Source of the DNA: Opitutaceae bacterium
Lineage (GTDB): Bacteria > Verrucomicrobiota > Verrucomicrobiia > Opitutales > Opitutaceae
Length of the DNA: 64,000 nucleotides
Assembly: GCA_028280945.1 (NCBI GenBank)
Contig: JANQKV010000055.1
Span: 1-64,000 of the forward strand
Reading direction: 5' to 3'
Part shown: positions 1 through 7,089 of the stretch, piece by piece
Numbering within the stretch: the stretch's first letter is position 1
Layout: every line of letters starts with the position of its first letter
Notes under the pieces: generated by a model
Told to the model about the DNA's origin: nothing
Seen by the model: the letters and a program-made list of their open reading frames with translations, nothing else
Databases searched by the model: none
Position numbers and translations under genes: made by a program

Positions 1-2810
1 GCATCGAGCCGCAGGCGAGCATCACGGATGGCTCCGCCCGTCTTCTTCAACTGCGACTGCGCGAGCTTGATTTCCTCGGGCCGCACGTGGTCGTTGAGTT
101 TGGCCAGTTCCGCCAAGCGCTGGATATCCGCCCCGAGGACCTCGCGGGCCTGTTCTTCCGCCGCGGCTTTGATTGGCCGGGCGGTGGCTTCCGCCTGTTC
201 GGTCGCTCGCTCCACCAGGTTTTTCATCAGTTCGGCGTTGAACTCCGGCCGCTCCAGAAACGGTGCAATCGGAGTCTCATTGATCAGCTCATTGGCGGTT
301 TGTTCATCCCACTCGGTAGTCAGGTTTTGTCCGCGGATATCAACGACCACCCGCACCGGTTGAGCGGGCAAAAACTGCTCCACGTGCCACCGCGAGTCAG
401 CGATCGTCTCGAGCACAAAAATTGCCTCCATGAGGAGGTTGGGCTCATCCGCCTCCACCAAGCCAAAAGCCGTGGTGCCGCTCGGCGAGTTCACCAGCAG
501 GTCAATCGTGTCCGTGACAACCGCATGGTCGGCGGTGAGCAAACGAATATCCTCCCGCACGATCGCCCGGGAACGGTCCCACGTCGCCAACATGCCGTCG
601 CGCGGCACGGAAGGAAATCCCTCCACGTAGGCATGATCCGCATCAATGAACAATTCGCCTTCCTCGTAATCCTTTACGCGCACGCCAAAATGATCGAAGA
701 GCTCCGCCAGCAAACGACGGACCGTAAGATCGGCGTCCGCTTCCCGCACCTGGGCGAGGACCTGCTCCGCAATCTTGGCGTCAAACGAGTTGAGCTCCAG
801 CAACCGGTCCCTGCCCTTGTGCAGCCGCTCCAGCAGTTGCTCACGGAAGGCAATGGTTTCCTGAATCAGTCGCTCGAAGGCAGAGGCATCCCGGCCGGCG
901 CCGGATGCAACAGCGATCTCCCGCACGCGATCGGCAAACGTGCGTTCGAACTCGTTGCCTCCATGCAGGGGCTGGGCAAATGCATCCAATCCCTCGTCAT
1001 ACCACCGCACCACCACTTCTTCGGCACTGTCTTTCACGTAGGGCACGTGGATGCGAATGGTCTCGGACTGGCCAATGCGGTCGAGCCGGCCAATGCGTTG
1101 CTCGACCAAACCCGGATTCAGCGGCACGTCGAACAGCACCAGGTGGTGGGCAAACTGGAAGTTCCTGCCCTCACTCCCGATCTCCGAGCAGATCAGCAAC
1201 TGGGCTCCATTGTCCTCGGCAAAATAGGCCGCGTTGCGATCACGATGGACCAGTTGCAGGCCTTCGTGAAACACCGCCGCTTTCGCCGTCATGCGCTCGC
1301 GCAGGGCCGCCTCGATGGCCAACACCTTGCGCTGGGTGCGACAGATCAAGAGGACCTTCCTCTGCGGGTCGGCGAGGAGAAACTCCGCCAGCCAAAGAAT
1401 GCGGGGATCGTCCCGGAAGTTGTAACGAATCTCGCGATCATGTCCGGTCTCCTCCGCCTCAAGTTCGCGGGCGATGCGTTTCAACAAGGCCTGGTTATCG
1501 GTTTCCAAGGCCACCGGACGGAACTGTCGTTGAGGAAACCCACTCATGGCGGCGCGGGTATTGCGGAAGACCACCCGGCCCGTGCCGTGTTGGTCGAGCA
1601 ATGAGCGGAGGAGTCGCTGGCGGGCACCGGGTTTATCGGCCGCCAAGTCGGCCAGGTAGTTTTCCAAATCCTCCTCATCTTTGTTGAAGATGTGGTGGAG
1701 CTTGGCGTCGTCGCCCGCGTCCAGCTGTTGGCCATCCACTATCTTGTTGGCCACCTCGGCGACTTCCCCAAAGAGCGACGCCTCCTCCATGAAGGTATCC
1801 AGGTCTCGGTAGCGATTGGGGTCGAGCAGGCGCAGGCGGGCAAAGTGTCCCGCCAATCCAAGCTGAGTTGGCGTGGCCGTCAGGAGAAGCAGACCCCGGC
1901 TTCGCGCGGCCAAAGCTTCGACCAAGTTGTATTCAGGACTCACGTCGTCCTCCTGAGGCGACCACTCCAGATGGTGCGCTTCATCAACGACCACCATATC
2001 CCACCCCGCGGCAACGATTTGCTCAAAACGTGCTTCGTCACGGGCGGGAAAGCTTACACTGCAAAGGGCCAGTTGATCAGTCTGGAAAGGGTTCGTCTCA
2101 GGATCACTGTTCTCCGCATCGACACAGCGTTGTTCATCAAAGATGCTGAACCACAGGTTAAATCGCCGCAGGAGTTCGACGAACCACTGGTGGGTAAGCG
2201 ACTCGGGCACGAGGATGAGCGCACGCCGCACTTTTCCGACCGTGATCAGCCGTTGCAGGATCAAACACGCCTCGATCGTCTTGCCCAACCCCACCTCGTC
2301 GGCCAACAGCACGCGTGGCAGCTGGCGCTTGGCCACCTCGTGCAGGATGTAGAACTGGTGCGGAATGAGCTGGAGCCGCCCACCGAGAAACCCGCGCACC
2401 GGCGAAGCTTGAATCGCCGCTTGCACGCGGCGGGTGCGGTGGCGGAGAGCAAAAATCCCCCCCTCATCCGTCTGGCCCGCGAGCAACCGGTCGAGGGGCC
2501 CCGTCGCCCCCGCCACGTCGCTCACATCCCTTTCATCGACCCGGACTCCTCCGCCCAGGTAAACCATCAACCCGTCTTCCTCCTCAACCGATTCGATCAC
2601 AAAAACCTGCCCTGCGCGCGTAGCGACTTTCTGTCCTTCACGAAATTGCACCCGTTTGAGCACCGTGGCGCCTTGGCCATAGAGCCGCTGCTCGCCCGCG
2701 GCAGGAAACGAGACGCCGATACGACCATGTTCCAGGCTCACCACCTCGCCCAAGCCCAACTCCGGCTCGGGCTCGCTCACACAGCGCTGACCAATTCGAT
2801 TAAGTTCCAC
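1..2810 (-). CDS. rapA: RapA-type SNF2 helicase (RNA polymerase recycling ATPase), 3' end cut by window edge
   Basis: SNF2-family ATPase resembling RapA/HepA, which binds RNA polymerase and promotes its recycling. Read on the minus strand, the N-terminus contains IGQRCVSEPEPELGLGEV, which parallels E. coli RapA GQRWISDTESELGLGTV. Walker A DEVGLGKT is at 2277-2300 and the DEAH box (VVDEAHHL) at 1974-1985. About 936 codons are present. The last readable residues, IRDARLRLDA, resemble the RapA C-terminus (family about 968 aa), so probably only around ten residues are missing. I chose GTG at 2810 because the RapA-like N-terminus begins there and no ATG lies in frame upstream. The gene starts 50 bp beyond the stop of the metalloprotease gene and runs in the same direction. 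Confidence 0.93.
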   Translation of the reverse strand, partial: MELNRIGQRCVSEPEPELGLGEVVSLEHGRIGVSFPAAGEQRLYGQGATVLKRVQFREGQKVATRAGQVFVIESVEEEDGLMVYLGGGVRVDERDVSDVAGATGPLDRLLAGQTDEGGIFALRHRTRRVQAAIQASPVRGFLGGRLQLIPHQFYILHEVAKRQLPRVLLADEVGLGKTIEACLILQRLITVGKVRRALILVPESLTHQWFVELLRRFNLWFSIFDEQRCVDAENSDPETNPFQTDQLALCSVSFPARDEARFEQIVAAGWDMVVVDEAHHLEWSPQEDDVSPEYNLVEALAARSRGLLLLTATPTQLGLAGHFARLRLLDPNRYRDLDTFMEEASLFGEVAEVANKIVDGQQLDAGDDAKLHHIFNKDEEDLENYLADLAADKPGARQRLLRSLLDQHGTGRVVFRNTRAAMSGFPQRQFRPVALETDNQALLKRIARELEAEETGHDREIRYNFRDDPRILWLAEFLLADPQRKVLLICRTQRKVLAIEAALRERMTAKAAVFHEGLQLVHRDRNAAYFAEDNGAQLLICSEIGSEGRNFQFAHHLVLFDVPLNPGLVEQRIGRLDRIGQSETIRIHVPYVKDSAEEVVVRWYDEGLDAFAQPLHGGNEFERTFADRVREIAVASGAGRDASAFERLIQETIAFREQLLERLHKGRDRLLELNSFDAKIAEQVLAQVREADADLTVRRLLAELFDHFGVRVKDYEEGELFIDADHAYVEGFPSVPRDGMLATWDRSRAIVREDIRLLTADHAVVTDTIDLLVNSPSGTTAFGLVEADEPNLLMEAIFVLETIADSRWHVEQFLPAQPVRVVVDIRGQNLTTEWDEQTANELINETPIAPFLERPEFNAELMKNLVERATEQAEATARPIKAAAEEQAREVLGADIQRLAELAKLNDHVRPEEIKLAQSQLKKTGGAIRDARLRLD

Positions 2811-2859
2811 CTGGCGAGAACGACTCGTTCCTCGCCGAGTTTCAAAGGCAAAGTCGATT

Positions 2860-5013
2860 CTACTCCGCCGGGATCTCGTAGATCTCAATCAAACCTTGGC
2901 CGATCTGGCCGGCCTTGCCTTTCAACTGCACCGTGTAAATGCCGGGTTCGACTTCGATCACCAAGGAGGCATCGGCCGAATCAGGCGTGAGCGCAAAGGC
3001 TCCCAACTGCGTGAACAGGGCCGGCAAATCTCCCTCGGCGGAACCCCAGTCGTCGTTTGAAGCGATGACCTCACCGCCCACATTGAAGACCTCCAATCCA
3101 GGGTCCTCCAACACCCCGTGCACCCCATGGGTTGCCAATTCGGGGCCCACGCCCCGAATCAGCAACCTGATGGTGCCCTCGCCGGCTACAACAAAACCAG
3201 CGGTCAAAAAAGTATCGTTCAGGCCCACCTGCGAACGCGTGGAAAGATTCACCAGCCGCCCGGCGTCATCAATCGAATCGGCATCGTAAACCTCTACCAA
3301 AACTTGCCCCTGCTGATTGTCACGGTCTTCCACCGAGGCAGTGTAGGCGCCCGGTTGAGGATTTGCGATGAGCGCTGAATCGAGGGAACTGCTGAATTCA
3401 AAGGCCCCCAGATCTGAACCCAGGGCCACAATTCGATCATAGTCAGCCGAGAATAACCAGTCGTCGTTGCTGGCGATCTCTTCGCCATCGGATCCCAGCC
3501 AAGCCAGTGTTGCATCGTTGATGTGGTCATTAATGCCAAACTCCGCGAGACTGCGTCCCGCCGCCCGCAGGAGGAGATCTTTCTCAGCGCCAGCTGTGAC
3601 GAATCCCATCACGAGCGGACCGAACTCACCACTCGCGCCCGTGCGGACGGAAAGATTGGTAAGCTTGGCCGCGGCCACGGCATTCGGGTCAAAAGAATCA
3701 AAGTCGATGTCGACCGTGTAGTCACCGATATCGAAGCTCAGCCAACTCAACACCACGAAGTAATAGGTTCCGGGCTCCAAAAGTTCGCTTTGGATTGATG
3801 GTCGTCGGGTCGGCCAGGCAAAACCCTCCATCTCCAAGATTTCCTCCGTGCTGTCATGCAATGCCGCAGAAAGCATGATGTCGCCATTGACCGCCAAAGA
3901 GAGGCGCCCCGGTTCAGCAAGGTCGATACGGTAGGTGTCGACATCAAACGTGTAATCCAACCGGCCCTCCAAGGTGCCATGGGGTGCAATCAGTTCAGAT
4001 CCCTTAAACGCGTTGCTGGCGGTGTCGCCATTGCTGGGGTCAGCCAACAACTTCACGTCCAAATCATACTGCCCTTCGGTTCCGCCATAAAATGCCTCGA
4101 CCGCGACATAAAAGGTTTCGCCGGCGGATGCCGGTATAATCAGCTGCAGGTTATCGCCTTCCCCCGACTGATCATTGAAGGCCATGGCGGCGCCGGTGGA
4201 GTAATTCAGGTAGCCAAACGTGTCCGTGGAACCCGTCGTTTTAACCTGCAACGCGCCTTCCCGGGACGCGGTGATTTTAAAAATATCCCGGTCCCAATCC
4301 TGCAAAACCCCCGGGGTGACGGAATCGACAGCCACCTCTGTTGCCGTGGTAAACAGTCCTCCGTGGTCATCGCTGTCACCGACACCGCCTTTGGTGCCGA
4401 GTCCACCGTAGAGGTAAAGCATGCCGCGCACGTCGTCTTCAAGAAGCCCCGCCGTATCGGAAATTGTCGAGTTCATGACCGCCTCGACCTCTTGGAACTC
4501 CTCATCCGGATGCCCCAGCCCCAGCAGGTGGCCGAATTCATGGAAAAGGACTCGCCGGAGATCGTAGACGTCGTTGACCAAGTCCCCCCGATACGAATCC
4601 CAATCGTAGGCTGTGTTTACGATGATGTCCGACTCTTCTTTGTAGATGCCGACCGGCTTGTATCCATACGTGACGGCCAAAGCACCGTTGAACGAGCGCC
4701 CGGCAATGGTGCTATTAAAGTAGACGTCGTTCTTTTGGTTAAAGTAGTGGAATGCTTCTTCGGGAGCTACTTCATGCACGAGTTTGGACCGGGTCATGAA
4801 GAGATTCCATTTCTCGATCACCCAAAACCCCACCGCATCGTAAGACGCTGATCCGTCGGCCAACGACTCCGGAGGGTCTCCGAGACGCAGATACACTTTG
4901 ATGTCACCATCCGGCCAGACGGACCGGTGAGAGACATAGCCCAACAGGACCGGCACCAATCCGGCCAGCAGGATGAGACCGGTGAAGAATGAAAACCTGC
5001 GGCTATTCATCAC
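2860..5013 (-). CDS. Secreted matrixin-like zinc metalloprotease with two C-terminal repeat modules
   Basis: Predicted secreted metallopeptidase of 717 aa. An N-terminal hydrophobic stretch (about residues 8-26, TGLILLAGLVPVLLG) is a signal peptide or anchor. The zinc site HEFGHLLGLGH (His158, Glu159, His162, His168) followed by a Met-turn at VMN (Met180) is the metzincin/matrixin (M10) signature. Residues about 210-440 look like pre-peptidase C-terminal (PPC) type beta domains. Two diverged copies of a roughly 130-residue module follow (LTNLSVRTG...LVEVYD and LVNLSTRSQ...LIEIYE), each with an ASNDDW motif. The same module ends the spondin protein at 26038-27225. The start overlaps the stop of the upstream gene by 11 bp, so the two are co-transcribed. 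Family call is firm; substrate unknown. Confidence 0.88.
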   Translation of the reverse strand: MMNSRRFSFFTGLILLAGLVPVLLGYVSHRSVWPDGDIKVYLRLGDPPESLADGSASYDAVGFWVIEKWNLFMTRSKLVHEVAPEEAFHYFNQKNDVYFNSTIAGRSFNGALAVTYGYKPVGIYKEESDIIVNTAYDWDSYRGDLVNDVYDLRRVLFHEFGHLLGLGHPDEEFQEVEAVMNSTISDTAGLLEDDVRGMLYLYGGLGTKGGVGDSDDHGGLFTTATEVAVDSVTPGVLQDWDRDIFKITASREGALQVKTTGSTDTFGYLNYSTGAAMAFNDQSGEGDNLQLIIPASAGETFYVAVEAFYGGTEGQYDLDVKLLADPSNGDTASNAFKGSELIAPHGTLEGRLDYTFDVDTYRIDLAEPGRLSLAVNGDIMLSAALHDSTEEILEMEGFAWPTRRPSIQSELLEPGTYYFVVLSWLSFDIGDYTVDIDFDSFDPNAVAAAKLTNLSVRTGASGEFGPLVMGFVTAGAEKDLLLRAAGRSLAEFGINDHINDATLAWLGSDGEEIASNDDWLFSADYDRIVALGSDLGAFEFSSSLDSALIANPQPGAYTASVEDRDNQQGQVLVEVYDADSIDDAGRLVNLSTRSQVGLNDTFLTAGFVVAGEGTIRLLIRGVGPELATHGVHGVLEDPGLEVFNVGGEVIASNDDWGSAEGDLPALFTQLGAFALTPDSADASLVIEVEPGIYTVQLKGKAGQIGQGLIEIYEIPAE

Positions 5014-5620
5014 GGCCTCCTTTGCTCCAAGCGCTCCGGATTGCTGTTTTAAAAGCGACCAACGTCATCGGCTCGCCCTTCGCTTCGGCGGCATGGACAT
5101 CATTCACGTGGTGAAACAGAGGCTCGCTGACCTGAGCCACCGTTCGCAGCAGGGTGCGATCCGCCCGACTCACCTGCGGGAACGCCCCGTCCGCTTCCCG
5201 GGCCACCCGATATTGGCCATACTGCCATGAGACCAACGGACACACGGTCCGCCCGTTGCCACGTTCGAACAGAATCACTTCGTCGCCCGCCACAAACTTC
5301 GGCATGCCGTCGATGCGCATTATCAGGCCGCCTGCCCGGCCGCCCAGAAACTCAAGCACCACTTTCTCGCCGGCGGGTTCCCCGGCGATGGTTTCGATGA
5401 CTTCGACCGTCACATCCGTTCGCACGAAGGGCTGGCCTTCAAACGAGTCTTGAAATGACTCCTGGCCAATAACCCGGGCATGCAATACGCGATCAGCACG
5501 TAAAACCAAGGTTTCAAAGGTGGGAGGTAGAATCGTGGTGCCGCTCAACGATGCGGTGCCGATGAGGAGCAAACAGGGACCCAACCAACGGCCCCAAGAC
5601 CCAACCAGGAAGGATTTCAT
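5003..5620 (-). CDS. Secreted hypothetical protein, partner of the matrixin
   Basis: Protein of 205 aa with a signal peptide (hydrophobic GPCLLLIGTASLSG near residues 14-27). The mature part contains ADRVLHARVIGQESF, then a beta-rich segment with VTVEVIETIAGEP and GDEVILFERG. I do not recognise a named family. Its overlap with the metalloprotease start (11 bp) indicates translational coupling, so a role with that protease, such as inhibitor, chaperone or substrate handling, is a reasonable inference. It could also be an unrelated exported protein. It is the first gene of the pair; the upstream 195 bp are shared with the divergent aldo/keto reductase gene. Confidence 0.75.
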   Translation of the reverse strand: MKSFLVGSWGRWLGPCLLLIGTASLSGTTILPPTFETLVLRADRVLHARVIGQESFQDSFEGQPFVRTDVTVEVIETIAGEPAGEKVVLEFLGGRAGGLIMRIDGMPKFVAGDEVILFERGNGRTVCPLVSWQYGQYRVAREADGAFPQVSRADRTLLRTVAQVSEPLFHHVNDVHAAEAKGEPMTLVAFKTAIRSAWSKGGRDE

Positions 5621-5680
5621 AGCAATGGATGTTCGTTAATCGCGGTGTAACTACGCGGGGGCCAGACCACGGGGTGCAAG

Positions 5681-5756
5681 CCCAACCTTGGCCGACTGCG
5701 CGCCCGGCGACGAGCGGAATGGGTCCCTGGCCAACATGTGCCCAAACTTGGCCAAG
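5681..5756. promoter_or_regulatory. Two CCCAA(C/A)CTTGGCC boxes 60 bp apart in a divergent promoter region
   Basis: CCCAACCTTGGCC at 5681-5693 and CCCAAACTTGGCC at 5741-5753 differ by one base and start exactly 60 bp apart. The second extends into the perfect palindrome CTTGGCCAAG (5747-5756). They lie between the divergent starts of the secreted protein (5620) and the aldo/keto reductase (5816). An operator is inferred only from position and repetition. Confidence 0.3.
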
Positions 5757-5815
5757 CTACGCCCTAGTAGTTCGCCTTAACTTGTCAGCAGCGATCTCAT
5801 GGGCCTCCGTAAGGG

Positions 5816-6832
5816 ATGGAACAGCGACGACTGGGTAAATCCGGGGTTTCCGTAAGCAACCTGTGCTGCGGCACCATGACGTTCGGCAGCAAAAACACCG
5901 AGGAAGAGGCCTGCGCCATTCTCGATCGTGCCTTCGAGGCCGGCATTGATTTCTTCGATACCGCCGAAGTCTACCCCGTGCCGCCGGATGTCAGCCACGT
6001 TTTTCGCACCGAGGAGATTTTGGGCCGTTGGCTTAAAACCAAGCCTCGCGATGCGATCGTCATCGCCACCAAGGTCGTGGGGCCGTCCGCCGCATGGTTC
6101 AAGGCACCCGTCCGCCACGGCAAGGGTGCGCTGGACCGCCACCATGTTCGCCGCGCCATCGAAGGCAGCCTGCAACGGTTGCAAACCGACTATGTCGATC
6201 TTTACCAAACGCATTGGCCCGACCACGACGCCGGCTTCGAAGAAACTCTGGAAGTTCTGACGGAGCTGAAAGAGGAAGGGCTCGTCCGTGTGATTGGCTC
6301 CAGCAACGAAAACGCTTGGGGCACCATGAAAGCCCAGGCGGTATCTGCCGCCCACGGGCTCGCCCGTTACGACTCGATTCAAAACAACTACTCCGTTCTC
6401 AACCGACGTTTCGAAGACGATCTGGCCGAAATCTGCCGTCGGGAAAAAATCAGCCTCCTGCCCTACTCCCCCTTGGGTGCCGGGGTCTGCACCGGCAAGT
6501 ATCTCGATGGGCAGTTTCCCGCCAACGCGCGATTCACCCACTACCGCGCCGGCGGACCGCGCCAACAGAAGATGGTGCAACGTTTCCTCAACGAGAAGAG
6601 CATCGCGACCGTGACAGCCCTGAGGACCCTGGCCGACGAGGCGGGCCTCAGCCTCGCTGCCATGTGTCTCGCATGGTCGCAACAAAACGACTTTGTCACC
6701 TCCACCATTTTTGGTGCCACATCCGTCGAGCAGCTGGAGGAAATCCTCCCCGCGCACGACCTGAAGCTGAGCGATGACGTGATGACCAAGATCGACGAAA
6801 TTACGAAAAAATACCCCTACCCCCTGGGTTGA
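5816..6832 (+). CDS. Aldo/keto reductase (Tas-like)
   Basis: NADP-dependent oxidoreductase of the aldo/keto reductase superfamily, 338 aa, probably cytosolic. The TIM-barrel landmarks are in order: [19 protein letters not shown], then [10 protein letters not shown] (Asp and Tyr of the catalytic tetrad), IATKVVGP (Lys) and [10 protein letters not shown] (His). The insert [17 protein letters not shown] resembles the Tas/YajO type. [12 protein letters not shown] and [12 protein letters not shown] match the cofactor-binding part. The length is normal. ATG at 5816 is preceded directly by AAGGG. It is a single gene facing away from the protease pair. Substrate cannot be read from sequence. Confidence 0.92.
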   Translation: MEQRRLGKSGVSVSNLCCGTMTFGSKNTEEEACAILDRAFEAGIDFFDTAEVYPVPPDVSHVFRTEEILGRWLKTKPRDAIVIATKVVGPSAAWFKAPVRHGKGALDRHHVRRAIEGSLQRLQTDYVDLYQTHWPDHDAGFEETLEVLTELKEEGLVRVIGSSNENAWGTMKAQAVSAAHGLARYDSIQNNYSVLNRRFEDDLAEICRREKISLLPYSPLGAGVCTGKYLDGQFPANARFTHYRAGGPRQQKMVQRFLNEKSIATVTALRTLADEAGLSLAAMCLAWSQQNDFVTSTIFGATSVEQLEEILPAHDLKLSDDVMTKIDEITKKYPYPLG

Positions 6833-6837
6833 TGGTT

Positions 6838-7085
6838 TTTACAAAAGGAAACGAAGAGAACAAAGACCACTCCGCCGGTTCGTTTCACGGGAGGGAACGG
6901 AGGGAAGCAGACTTCTTCGAGAAGACCCGCCCGCGAACGGCTTTGTGTTATCCGGGTGACCTCCACGCATCCGGCGACGAAAAAAACATCCTTTGCTGAA
7001 TCTTGGCGGCCTTGGCAGGCTTCTCGTATGTTCGGCAGGCTGGCGGCTCGGCTCCTCTCCGCGTTCTCCTGTGAAATATAATCCT
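6838..7085. repeat. Degenerate dispersed repeat between convergent genes
   Basis: This 257-bp gap between the aldo/keto reductase and the kinase has no convincing gene. It starts with ACAAAAGGAAACGAAGAGAA and ends with CCTCTCCGCGTTCTCCTGTG. Both resemble the arms of the CTCCGTG/CTCTGTGAC inverted repeats at 9992 and 12952. I read it as a decayed member of that family. Confidence 0.4.
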
Positions 7086-7089
7086 GCCC

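Noticed and set aside
87..1604. 505-codon plus-strand frame over the RapA gene
   Set aside because: It is antisense to a gene whose helicase motifs are unmistakable; GC-rich third positions keep the opposite frame open.
1692..2990. 432-codon plus-strand frame
   Set aside because: Antisense shadow of the RapA N-terminus and of the protease 3' end; no motifs.
3856..4851. 331-codon plus-strand frame
   Set aside because: Antisense to the zinc-protease region; no recognisable domain.
5777..6757. 326-codon minus-strand frame
   Set aside because: Shadow of the aldo/keto reductase, which has the full catalytic tetrad.
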